A stretch of 51,750 nucleotides of DNA from Spartobacteria bacterium (GTDB lineage Bacteria > Verrucomicrobiota > Verrucomicrobiia > Chthoniobacterales > Chthoniobacteraceae). The stretch covers positions 1 to 51,750 of the forward strand of contig JAJPII010000025.1 of the NCBI GenBank assembly GCA_021324825.1, given 5' to 3'. Positions within the stretch are counted from its first letter, which is position 1. The number at the start of each line of letters is the position of its first letter. The translations under genes were made by a program, and so were the position numbers. The notes under the pieces are model-generated. The model saw only the letters and a list, made by a program, of their open reading frames with translations, ran no database searches and was not told where the DNA came from. Shown here in pieces: positions 34,673 through 48,816 of the stretch.

Positions 34673-35130
34673 ACCCGCACGCCATCCAGCCGGCTCCCCT
34701 TCGGGATGCGCCGCAGGATGTGCGCCGCCTCTATCTTCCACGATTCGCCTTCATTGACCATGCTGTAAATGCAGGGCGTCAGCGCGCCGTCGCCGCCAAC
34801 GAAGAACACCCGCACGACAGCCCGCCGTCCGCGGATCTCCGCCGCGCCAAACTCGACCCTCCGCGCTTCGATGATCCCCGCGTAGTCGACGCGGACCATT
34901 TGCTCGAACTGCTCCATGCTGAATCTTTCCCGGATGCCCGCGGCCGCCTGCTGATAGGCGCGCGGGAAGTCCTCCGCGCGGAACGCCTGGAACTGGCTGT
35001 CCACGACGGAGTAAAGGTCCGCCGGCCGCGCGGGCGGAGGAGGTCGCTGGACATCATGGCTGACAAAAGCGGCGGTGGCGCATATGGCGAAGAAGAAAAG
35101 CATCAGACCGATCTTGTGGCCCTGTTTCAT
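34669..35130 (-). CDS. Exported DUF4864 protein
   Basis: 153 aa. A membrane-spanning N-terminus (about 8-25, LMLFFFAICATAAFVS) is followed by a short Pro-rich linker and a globular domain with DSQFQAFRAEDFPRAYQQA, FSMEQFEQMVR and VNEGESWKIEAA, which match the DUF4864 pattern (a SnoaL-like cone fold). Function unknown. The gene is coupled by ATGA to both the DUF971 gene before it and the DoxX gene after it, so the three form one unit. Confidence 0.82.
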   Translation of the reverse strand: MKQGHKIGLMLFFFAICATAAFVSHDVQRPPPPARPADLYSVVDSQFQAFRAEDFPRAYQQAAAGIRERFSMEQFEQMVRVDYAGIIEARRVEFGAAEIRGRRAVVRVFFVGGDGALTPCIYSMVNEGESWKIEAAHILRRIPKGSRLDGVRV

Positions 35131-35420
35131 GAACGCCTCAGATAATCGAACGAATACAGCCCCGTCTCATGGCCGTCGTTCCAGGTCGGCTGAAGGGCGT
35201 AGCCGCCGATCAACCGCCAGCTCTTCACCTCGAAGCTCGCGGGGATGTAATCGACTTTTGGCCGCGCGACGTGCCCCAGCACGTCCGGTTCCCCGCCGCA
35301 CCCGGCGCAGGGACACGCCCGCCGCAACGCCTCCAGCGGGAGAAAAGATTCCGCCCCGTCGCTCCACCGGATGGCGAGTTCAGTCCCGATGACTTGCACG
35401 TTCTCAGGGCGCACGCTCAC
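35127..35420 (-). CDS. DUF971 protein
   Basis: 97 aa from a GTG start (35420). DUF971 is the N-terminal domain found in gamma-butyrobetaine hydroxylases and beside Mrp-type Fe-S proteins: WSDGAESFLPLEALRRACPCAGCGGE contains three Cys that could bind a metal, and the C-terminus has YALQPTWNDGHETGLYSFDYLR, the family signature. The function is probably in Fe-S cluster or metal handling, though not established. First gene of a three-gene ATGA-linked unit; the divergent DUF72 gene starts 47 bases away. Confidence 0.9.
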   Translation of the reverse strand: MSVRPENVQVIGTELAIRWSDGAESFLPLEALRRACPCAGCGGEPDVLGHVARPKVDYIPASFEVKSWRLIGGYALQPTWNDGHETGLYSFDYLRRS

Positions 35421-35467
35421 AGCCTTAGTCTAGCGTTTTACTCCCCAATGCGCCAGAGTTTTGGCCG

Positions 35468-36265
35468 ATGCCAGGGGACATACGGATCGGGACATGCGCG
35501 TGGAGCCATGACGAATGGCGCGGAAATTTCTACCCGGAGCATCTCCCGGCCGCCCGGCGGCTGGAGCGCTACGCCCGCCGTTTTGCAACGGTGGAGGTCG
35601 ATTCCACCTTCTATGGCGTCCCGCAAGCGCACGCGCTCGGGCATTGGCTGGACGGGACGCCCGAAAACTTTTCCTTCGCCTGCAAGCTCCCGCGCGAGAT
35701 AACCCACGAGCGCCATCTGCGGGATTGCCGGGAACCGCTGGAAGAATTCCTGCGCGACATGGCGCCGCTGCATTCCAGGCTCGGCTGCTTCCTGGCGCAA
35801 TTGCCTCCCGCCTTCGTTCCGCCGAGGGACGAACACGCGCTGCGGACTTTCGTCGCGGAACTTCCCCGCGGATTCCGGTTCGCGGTCGAGTTCCGAAACG
35901 CGGAGTGGCATCTGCCCCGCGTCGTCAGCCTCCTGGAGGAACACAACGTTTGCTGGGTTTGGAACGATCTCACTTCCGCGGAGGAACAGAACCGGGCGTG
36001 CTTCGAGTTCCTGCCGCAAACCGCCGATTTTCTCTATCTGCGCCTGCTCGGGGACATTGCCGGCGCGCCGCAACCGCGAACTTCCGGCCTGGATAATTGG
36101 GCGATGAAGATCGAAAAGCACGCCGCCGAAGCCGCGCCCGTCTTCGTCTTTCTCGGCAACCACTTCGAGGGCCACGCTCCGCTGAGCGCCCAACGCCTCG
36201 CATCGCGTCTCGGAATCACACTGCCCGAGCCGTCGGATGGCGGTTCGCAAATGAAACTGTTCTAA
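35468..36265 (+). CDS. DUF72 protein (YecE-like)
   Basis: 265 aa, a TIM-barrel-like DUF72 protein. Hallmarks are IGTCAWSHDEWRGNFYPE at the N-terminus, VEVDSTFYGVPQ, FSFACKLPREITHERHL, FLAQLPPAF, FAVEFRNAEWH and a C-terminal NNH-like segment FLGNHFEGHAPLSAQRL. The family resembles xylose-isomerase-like TIM barrels but has no known reaction; the Asp/Glu/His residues at strand ends suggest a sugar or metal site. The gene stands alone, and dispersed repeat copy C lies between it and the convergent DUF1460 gene. Confidence 0.92.
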   Translation: MPGDIRIGTCAWSHDEWRGNFYPEHLPAARRLERYARRFATVEVDSTFYGVPQAHALGHWLDGTPENFSFACKLPREITHERHLRDCREPLEEFLRDMAPLHSRLGCFLAQLPPAFVPPRDEHALRTFVAELPRGFRFAVEFRNAEWHLPRVVSLLEEHNVCWVWNDLTSAEEQNRACFEFLPQTADFLYLRLLGDIAGAPQPRTSGLDNWAMKIEKHAAEAAPVFVFLGNHFEGHAPLSAQRLASRLGITLPEPSDGGSQMKLF

Positions 36266-36290
36266 CTAAAGAACTGGAATGGCCTGGCGC

Positions 36291-36359
36291 TTTGCCCGCT
36301 CCAGGCGGCCGGCACAGCCGCCTCTACAACCGGGGGCGGGCAAAAGTGCATGACACGCT
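36291..36359 (-). repeat. Dispersed 3'-end repeat, copy C
   Basis: On the minus strand the head AGCGTGTCATGCACTTTT (36359-36342) follows directly on the TAG stop (36362-36360) of the DUF1460 gene. An outer stem TTTGCCCGC (36291-36299)/GCGGGCAAA (36336-36344) encloses an inner hairpin with arms 36303-36311 and 36315-36323 (8 of 9 pairs). The element can therefore fold as a stacked double stem. The head is identical to that of copy B. Confidence 0.8.
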
Positions 36360-37219
36360 CTAGCGGAGAGGCCGGGCGACGATGATCCCGGCGTCGCTGC
36401 GGTAGCGGTAGAGGTAGTCGGCGATGTTGGCGTCGATGACGACGTGGCCGAAGTTATACGGCGCGGAGGCGTGCATGAAATGCACGACGCCGTCGGGGGC
36501 GCGGTACGCGAGGCCCACGTGCGAGGTGCCGATAAACCTCCCGTCATGCGTCGCGATGCAGATGATATCGCCGCTGCGCAACGCGGGTTCAATGAGCCGC
36601 ACGCGGTCTTTCGGCACGTAATACATTGGCATCCCAGCGACGCGCGCTTCCATCCGGCGGATGCCGGGCCTGAGCGAACGGTTATTCCGCAGGTAGCGGT
36701 AGCCCCGCCAGTTGACTGTCATCTCGCGGGCGGAATGCGGGCCGCGCACGGCGCCAAGACCGCGCGTGAGGTCGGCCACGAGGCCGCGCCGCGAATTGTC
36801 GTAAAGCCAGTCCTCGAGGTAATGGAGCCGCGAGAGATAGCCGTCGCACGTCCCGCCGCGGTAACGATCCATCTCGATAAAACGGAGCATAGTTTGCGGC
36901 GTCCATTCCTCGCGCGGCTCGTCCAGCATCCGGGCGAAGGCGAGGGCGTTCTCGAAGAATGTCCAGCAATCCATCGCGTCGAGATCAACCGAAGGCGCCT
37001 CGACGTGGTCGTCGATCTCCAGCGTGAACGATCTATAAGGCGTCCCCGCGAGCGCGCGTCCCACGGCGAAGGTGCGCTCGCCTATCGGGAGCGCCTTCCA
37101 ATCCTCCGCCTCGGCCCGGCGGACGAGGTCCTGGAACTTGCCCGCGCCGCGAAAGATCGTGGAGAAGGGAAGCGCGAAACAGAGGCCCGGCAGAAATAGC
37201 AGGATGAAGAAGAGACGCT

Positions 37220-37223
<4 letters not shown>
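36360..37223 (-). CDS. Exported DUF1460 protein, amidase-like
   Basis: 287 aa from ATG 37223; the frame is open far upstream within gcvP but [17 protein letters not shown] is a clear signal peptide and ATG overlaps the gcvP stop as ATGA (37220-37223). DUF1460 has an NlpC/P60-like amidase fold; here [19 protein letters not shown] gives the candidate nucleophile Cys86, TSHVGLAY a His, and [10 protein letters not shown] the later His. Family members are proposed N-acetylmuramoyl-L-alanine amidases acting on peptidoglycan fragments. The link to gcvP is by translation coupling only; the functions do not obviously match. Confidence 0.88.
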
Positions 37224-40039
<2,816 letters not shown>

Positions 40040-40127
40040 CAGGCAGTGTATGAAGCGCCGCATCCGACGCAAGCGCCATTCATTGCCGCTTGCATTCGCG
40101 CGCGGAAAATCCCATCATCCGGGGATT

Positions 40128-40223
40128 ATGGGAGACAAAAGTCCTAAAGCCACTCAGAAGAAAAAGGCGCAGCAGGCATCCAACAAAAAGAAGCCCGCGC
40201 CCGCTCCTTCAAAGAAAAAATAG
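40128..40223 (+). CDS. 31-aa lysine-rich small protein
   Basis: Starts ATG 40128 with GGGGA 3 bases upstream as a Shine-Dalgarno, which is stronger than for many genes here. The product begins MGDKSPKATQKKKAQQASN and ends in a run of Lys/Pro/Ala (PAPAPSKKK). Nearly half the residues are Lys; predicted disordered. Similar MGDKSPK-type short proteins occur in several bacterial phyla and I recall them only as hypothetical; their role is unknown (RNA or DNA contact is a guess). It is divergent from gcvP with about 90 bases between starts. Short, but start context and family resemblance support a real gene. Confidence 0.75.
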   Translation: MGDKSPKATQKKKAQQASNKKKPAPAPSKKK

Positions 40224-40241
40224 GTTCGGGGAACCGCGCGG

Positions 40242-40456
40242 TCACAGCGTTTTAAGGTATTCGATCAAGTCGCGCCTTTGGCCGGCTGAGAGGTCCGAGC
40301 CGTAGGCGTGCCCCGCGTTCGCGTTGCCGGCGCCCGCCGTGTCGAGGACATAGGCGCCATCGTCGGTAAAACCATCCGCGCGGCGACGCGCGACATAGAA
40401 CCCAAAAGCAAAATCCCGAACCCGAGAGACGCGCAAAGAGCTTGTCCAAGCCTCAT
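40242..40456 (-). pseudogene. Relic of a dihaem c-type cytochrome / peroxidase-like gene
   Basis: Frame 40242-40412 on the minus strand ends with GAGNANAGHAYGSDLSAGQR and RDLIEYLKTL, the usual C-terminus of dihaem cytochrome c peroxidase-like or RoxA-like proteins (GNxNxGHxYGxxLSxxxRxALIEYLKTL). No CXXCH motif remains, and upstream the frame loses similarity. A second frame (from 40456) reads like a signal peptide, MRLGQALCASLGFGILLLGS, as if a signal sequence and the C-terminus had been joined by a deletion with a frame change. No Shine-Dalgarno. I call it a pseudogene. Confidence 0.5.
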
Positions 40457-40510
40457 ACAAGGGCCCGCATTTTGCAGTTCCTCGGCTCTCTTTGTAAAGA
40501 ACGGAACGCT

Positions 40511-44198
<3,688 letters not shown>

Positions 44199-44261
44199 TT
44201 GCCTCAAAATCTCATAAAGCTTGGAAACTGCAACCACCATATCCGGGAATGAGCATCTCAT

Positions 44262-45686
44262 ATGCCCGCGGAACGCATAAGAAGCGAAGGGCCGTTTTCC
44301 GAGTACCTCGCCGCGCAACCGAGGTGGGCCGTGCTCCTGGAGTGCTGCATGCTCATCCTGCTGATCGGTTATGTCGACTTGATAACCGGCTACGAGATCA
44401 GCCTCGTGGTCTTTTACGCGCTGCCGATCCTGCTCGCGGTTTGGTATGGGGATCGTACCATGGCCATCGTGGTCGCGTGTCTTTGCACCCTCACGTGGTC
44501 GCTCGCGGACCTGGCTTCCGGCCATACTTACGCCGCGGTCTGGATCGCCGCGTGGGACATCTGGGTTCGCCTGCTCTTCTTCCTGTTCGTGGTCTTCGGC
44601 GGCGTCGCGATGAAGGCGCAGTTGCAGGAGACCTTCGCCCGGCTGGAGGTCCTGGAGCCTTTTCACGTCCTCGCGAGGATTTCCCCCGTCGGAATCTTCC
44701 GCACCGACATCCAGGGCCGCTGCCTCTATGCCAATGAACGCTGGCTGGAGATAACCGGCGGCGGGCCCGCGCGCTCGCTGCAGGAGGTGTGGACCCAGGC
44801 CGTCCACCCCGACGACCGCGAACGCGTGGAGCACGAATGGGCGCAGGCGGCGGAGGCCCGCGCGTCGTTTTCTTTCGAATGCCGGTTCCGCCGCCAGGAT
44901 GAAAAGATCGCCTGGGTCCTGGGCCGGGTGGCCCCGGAGGCGGACAACCGGGGCGAGGTGCGCGGCTACGTCGGTGCGATCGCGGAGATGACCGAACATC
45001 GCCGCCTGGAGACCGAGGTGCTGGAGATCAGCGAAAGGGAACAGCGCCGGATCGGGCAGGACTTGCACGACGGCCTCTGCCAGAACCTCGCGGCGATCCA
45101 GTTCGCAGCCGCTTCCCTGAAGGGCGATCTCCAGTCCCGGTCCGCGCCCGAGACCGGCGCCGCGCGCGAGATCGCCGAGCTGCTGCGGGACGCCATCGTG
45201 CAGACGCGGAACCTCGCCCGCGCCATATTTCCCGTGAAGCTGGAGAGAATAGGCCTGGCGTCCGCTCTGGAAGAACTCGCCAGAAGCGTGTCTCATCTTT
45301 ACAAAATCTCCTGCGTGTTTGAGACCGACAGAACCATGCCGGTCTATGACCACGCCTCCGCCACCCACCTGTACCGCATCGCGCAGGAAGCCGTGAACAA
45401 CGCCTTGAAACACGGCGAGGCGAAGAACATCACCATAACATTGGGAGGGCGGGGGAATCGCTTGAGCCTCTCCGTCCAGAGCGACGGCATTGACTTTCCC
45501 AGGACGCTTCCTTCGGGCGAGGGGATGGGACTCCACATCATGCGCTACCGGGCGAGGATGATCGGCGCCTCTCTTTCCATCCAAAAAGGGACGCGCGGAG
45601 GCACACTCGTATCCTGCACCTTGCGGCAGGATGCGGACGAGGCTATTCTCGGCGAAGAAAATCCATCCCTGGCTGAATTTTTATGA
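44262..45686 (+). CDS. Membrane sensor kinase, NarX/DesK type, with PAS domain
   Basis: 474 aa. Four or so hydrophobic segments within residues 22-115 have little periplasmic loop. A PAS domain (about 135-250) reads FRTDIQGRCLYANERWLEITG, VHPDDRERVEHEW and WVLGRVAPE. A HisKA_3 dimerisation domain has EREQRRIGQDLHDGLCQNLA with His269, and the HATPase has YRIAQEAVNNALKHGEAKNI and GMGLHIMRYRARMIGA. It partners the LuxR-type regulator that overlaps it by ATGA (45683-45686). The signal is unknown; the PAS may bind a small molecule. Divergent from the amidase gene. Confidence 0.93.
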   Translation: MPAERIRSEGPFSEYLAAQPRWAVLLECCMLILLIGYVDLITGYEISLVVFYALPILLAVWYGDRTMAIVVACLCTLTWSLADLASGHTYAAVWIAAWDIWVRLLFFLFVVFGGVAMKAQLQETFARLEVLEPFHVLARISPVGIFRTDIQGRCLYANERWLEITGGGPARSLQEVWTQAVHPDDRERVEHEWAQAAEARASFSFECRFRRQDEKIAWVLGRVAPEADNRGEVRGYVGAIAEMTEHRRLETEVLEISEREQRRIGQDLHDGLCQNLAAIQFAAASLKGDLQSRSAPETGAAREIAELLRDAIVQTRNLARAIFPVKLERIGLASALEELARSVSHLYKISCVFETDRTMPVYDHASATHLYRIAQEAVNNALKHGEAKNITITLGGRGNRLSLSVQSDGIDFPRTLPSGEGMGLHIMRYRARMIGASLSIQKGTRGGTLVSCTLRQDADEAILGEENPSLAEFL

Positions 45687-46357
45687 CAGCGTTGAAGCTA
45701 CCCGCAACAAAGGGCATACGCGTGGTGGTCGTCGATGACCACCCGATGCTCCGCGAGCGCCTCGCCCACCTCATCAACAAGGAAGAGGACATGACCATCT
45801 GCGGCGAGGCCGACAACATCCAGCAGGCGATGGAGATCATCCAGCAGACGAATCCCGACATCGCCATCGTCGACATAACCCTCCACGGCTCCAGCGGCCT
45901 GGAGTTGATCAAGAACCTCAAGGCGGCTGGCTGCGGCGTCCCCGTCCTGGTGCTCTCCATGCACGACGAATCCCTCTACGCGCAACGGGCGTTGCGGGCG
46001 GGCGCCCGGGGTTATGTGACGAAGCACCAGGCGTCGGAGACCGTGATGATCGCCATCCGCCGCGTCTTGCAAGGCGAGGTTTATCTCAGCGAACATCTCA
46101 CTTCGCGCATACTGAAGACGCTCGTCGAGACCGGTTCGAAGGTCGAGGGCCCGGTGGTGGACCGCCTCACGGATCGCGAGCTGGAAGTCTTTCAACTGAT
46201 CGGCCACGGGCGCGCGACTCGCGAGATAGCCGAGACGCTTCACCTCGGCATAAAGACCGTGGATACGTACCGGGAGCGCATCAAGCAGAAGCTCCACCTG
46301 CAAAACGCCGCGGAATTGCATCACCGCGCGATGCAGTGGGTGACCAAGGCGGATTAG
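45683..46357 (+). CDS. NarL/FixJ-family response regulator
   Basis: 224 aa. The receiver has VVVDDHPMLRERL, phosphoacceptor Asp64 in AIVDITLHGSSGLEL, and Lys in YVTKHQASE. A LuxR-type helix-turn-helix (about 158-218) reads LTDRELEVFQLIGHGRATREIAETLHLGIKTVDTYRERIKQKL, truncated here only by description. Coupled to the PAS kinase by ATGA. The pilin gene starts 114 bases downstream on the same strand, past two inverted repeats, so the pilin may be a target; this is inference. Confidence 0.94.
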   Translation: MTALKLPATKGIRVVVVDDHPMLRERLAHLINKEEDMTICGEADNIQQAMEIIQQTNPDIAIVDITLHGSSGLELIKNLKAAGCGVPVLVLSMHDESLYAQRALRAGARGYVTKHQASETVMIAIRRVLQGEVYLSEHLTSRILKTLVETGSKVEGPVVDRLTDRELEVFQLIGHGRATREIAETLHLGIKTVDTYRERIKQKLHLQNAAELHHRAMQWVTKAD

Positions 46358-46363
46358 CAGGAT

Positions 46364-46415
46364 TGTAGGGTTACGACCTACATTTCAATAGGTAAGCCTG
46401 ATGGCATGACAGGCT
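46364..46415. promoter_or_regulatory. Two inverted repeats between the regulator and the pilin gene
   Basis: TGTAGG (46364-46369) and CCTACA (46377-46382) form a 6-bp stem with a 7-base loop 6 bases after the regulator stop. AGCCTG (46395-46400) and CAGGCT (46410-46415) form another with a 9-base loop. They may be a regulator binding region or a weak termination signal. A TATAAT sits downstream at 46443-46448. Confidence 0.35.
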
Positions 46416-46442
46416 CGCCGCCTGCTCTAATGAAGCCATACC

Positions 46443-46448
46443 TATAAT
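46443..46448 (+). promoter_or_regulatory. Putative -10 box of the pilin gene
   Basis: TATAAT is a perfect -10 hexamer 23 bases before the pilin ATG (46472). No good -35 hexamer lies 16-18 bases before it, which would fit a promoter needing an activator, for example the neighbouring NarL-type regulator. Confidence 0.4.
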
Positions 46449-46471
46449 TCATAATCCCCAAAAAATAACCG

Positions 46472-46855
46472 ATGATCAATAACAAACGTGGTTTTACCCT
46501 GGTGGAAATCATGATCGTGGTCGCGATCATATCCTTGCTGGCCGCCATCGCCGTCCCGAACTTCCTCCGCGCGCGCAAACGCTCCCAAGCCACGCGCGTG
46601 CTCGAAGACCTCCGCATACTCGACAACGCGCTCGATCAATACGCATTGGAGACCAACAAAATATCCGGCTCCACGGTCAACTTCTCGGACTTGAAGAACT
46701 ACATCAAGACCGGCACGACCCTCTACGCCACAGGCGCGGATATCTACGGCACGACGTACGGGCCGTTCCAGGTGGATCGCATCCCGCAGGTGGCCACAAC
46801 GACCTTCAACACCTTGTCCGACGTCGCCCCCGCATCCTTCTGGTCGCCTTACTGA
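46472..46855 (+). CDS. Type IV pilin-like protein
   Basis: 127 aa. Class III signal peptide NNKRGFTLVEIMIVVAIISL with Gly before Phe and Glu at +5, the N-terminal pilin helix, then a short globular domain (TRVLEDLRILDNALDQYALETNKISG). Of minor-pilin or small pilin length. Probably cleaved by PilD and assembled into a pilus or pseudopilus; the assembly genes are not in the window. Its 3' end overlaps the convergent amidotransferase gene by 7 bases. Position after a NarL-type pair hints at control by it. Confidence 0.88.
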   Translation: MINNKRGFTLVEIMIVVAIISLLAAIAVPNFLRARKRSQATRVLEDLRILDNALDQYALETNKISGSTVNFSDLKNYIKTGTTLYATGADIYGTTYGPFQVDRIPQVATTTFNTLSDVAPASFWSPY

Positions 46856-47475
46856 AGCTGAAGCCGCGAGAAAAAATCCTCGAACAGCGGCGTGTAAACG
46901 GGGTGCCGCTCCGGGTGGTATTGCACGCCCAGGCAAAACGGGTAGCGGGCCAGCCTGACCTGTTCCACGACGCCGTCCGTCGCGCACCAGGCTTCCACCT
47001 CCAGCCCGTCGCCAAGTTTGTCCAGCGCCTGATGGTGTGAACTGTTCACCAGCGGCAGCCGATGCGCGGCGGACGCGCTGTGCCGCAACGGCTGTATATT
47101 CCGCATCTTCATTTCCGGCGAATCGTGTCCGGGTATGTCCAGGAAAAGCGTGCCGCCCAGCGCCACGTTCAGCACCTGCGCCCCTTTGCAAACCGCGAAG
47201 ACGGGCTTCCCGCATTCGAGAGCCTTTCGCACGGCCGCGAATTCCCACTCATCCCGCGCCGGCTCCGCGTCCTTGATGAGCGAAGAGTCAGGAATCTCCT
47301 GCCGCAAAAACTTTTCCGACACATCCGGCCCGCCCGTGACGAGCAGGCCCGCGCATTCATCCAGGTCCGGCGGCGAGAGGCGCGCGTTGGCGAACTCGAT
47401 TTCGGGATGCGGTTTCAGGAAACCGTTGAAATAATCCTCGTCCTTCTTGCGAATCCAACTGGCGATTTTTGGCAT
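46849..47475 (-). CDS. Class I glutamine amidotransferase-like protein (peptidase C26, PuuD type)
   Basis: 208 aa from ATG 47475. The triad is Cys96 in FAVCKGAQVLNV, His187 and Glu189 in QYHPERH, with the oxyanion strip LLVTGGPD. The nucleophile elbow reads CKGAQ where gamma-glutamyl-GABA hydrolases have CRGxQ, a mild variation. LGGTLFLDIP and NSSHHQALDKLGDGLEVEAW fit the C26 family, which hydrolyses gamma-glutamyl compounds. Substrate not certain. Convergent with the pilin gene and divergent from the PII gene. Confidence 0.9.
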   Translation of the reverse strand: MPKIASWIRKKDEDYFNGFLKPHPEIEFANARLSPPDLDECAGLLVTGGPDVSEKFLRQEIPDSSLIKDAEPARDEWEFAAVRKALECGKPVFAVCKGAQVLNVALGGTLFLDIPGHDSPEMKMRNIQPLRHSASAAHRLPLVNSSHHQALDKLGDGLEVEAWCATDGVVEQVRLARYPFCLGVQYHPERHPVYTPLFEDFFSRLQLQ

Positions 47476-47506
47476 CCCGTCAAGATAGACGGGCGGGCGA
47501 TCCTGA

Positions 47507-47899
<393 letters not shown>

Positions 47900-47938
47900 C
47901 CCGCGGGCCCAGCGCGTAAATCTGTCCATGAAGCGTCC

Positions 47939-48802
47939 ATGAATTTCCTCAAGATCATCATCCTGGGCCTTGTGCAAGGCGCTTGCGAATTGCTGCCCGT
48001 ATCCAGTTCCGCCCACGTCATTGTCGCCGAGAAACTCATGGGCATGGACCCCTCCAGCCCGGCCATGACGCTCCTGCTCGTCATGCTCCACACCGGCACC
48101 ATGTTCGCCGTCATCGCCTTTTTCTGGGACGCGTGGCGCAAGCACTACTTCGAGTCCAGGGAAGTCTTCCTGAACATCGCGAAACTGGTCGTCGCGGCCA
48201 CCATCCTGACCGCGATCGTCGGCGTGGCGCTTCAGAAAATCATCGAGAAAGTCTTCATGAAAGGCCTCGCCAAGCCCGAGGTGGAACTCCTTTTCTCCAA
48301 TCTTGAACTGATCGCCGCCGCGCTCTTCGCGGTCGGGCTGCTCATCATCGTCGCCGGCGTCTTCAACAGCCGGCCCTCGCGAAACGAAGAAGTCGGCATG
48401 CGCGAAGCGTGCTGGATCGGCGTGGTGCAAGGCCTCTGCCTGCCCTTCCGCGGATTCTCCCGTTCCGGCGCGACCATTTCCACCGGCCTCATCCTCGGCT
48501 CGCCCAAGCAGCGGCTGGAGGAATTCAGCTTCGCGCTCGCCGTCGTCCTCACCCCTCCCGTCATCGTGAAGGAAGTCCACAGGCTGCGCGAATCCCTGAA
48601 AGGGCTGCCGCCCGCGCAATCGCCGGGCCTCGGACACGTGGCGCTTCCCGGCCTCTTCGGAATGGCGTGCAGCTTCATCGCGGGCCTGTTCGCGCTGCGC
48701 CTGCTCTCGCGCTGGCTTGAACGGGGCCGCTGGCAATATTTCGGCTTCTATTGCCTGGCCGCGTCCGCGGTCGTCTTCTTCCTGCACACGCGCGGTTACT
48801 AA
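47939..48802 (+). CDS. uppP: Undecaprenyl-diphosphatase UppP
   Basis: 287 aa polytopic membrane protein (about 8 hydrophobic helices). The family motifs are ILGLVQGACELLPVSSSAHVIVAEKLMG, with catalytic Glu and the PVSSSAH turn, and GVVQGLCLPFRGFSRSGATISTGLILG (Arg-Ser-Gly-x-Thr). It recycles undecaprenyl pyrophosphate after peptidoglycan, O-antigen and other lipid-linked transfer. In the first motif CELLPVSSS replaces the usual AEFLPVSSSGH; the second Gly is Ala here. It follows glnB by 39 bases and precedes ackA by 14. Confidence 0.95.
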   Translation: MNFLKIIILGLVQGACELLPVSSSAHVIVAEKLMGMDPSSPAMTLLLVMLHTGTMFAVIAFFWDAWRKHYFESREVFLNIAKLVVAATILTAIVGVALQKIIEKVFMKGLAKPEVELLFSNLELIAAALFAVGLLIIVAGVFNSRPSRNEEVGMREACWIGVVQGLCLPFRGFSRSGATISTGLILGSPKQRLEEFSFALAVVLTPPVIVKEVHRLRESLKGLPPAQSPGLGHVALPGLFGMACSFIAGLFALRLLSRWLERGRWQYFGFYCLAASAVVFFLHTRGY

Positions 48803-48816
48803 ATCACTCTTTCTAT

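Noticed and set aside
40280..40310. CTGAGAGG stretch resembling part of a TPP riboswitch
   Set aside because: No partner element (ACCTGATCTGGATAATGCC-like) nearby, and thiC is almost 2 kb away in the wrong direction.
46401..46417. TGGCATGACAGGCTCGC as a sigma-54 promoter of the pilin gene
   Set aside because: The -24 GG is present but the -12 GC is not at the right distance (10 bases).
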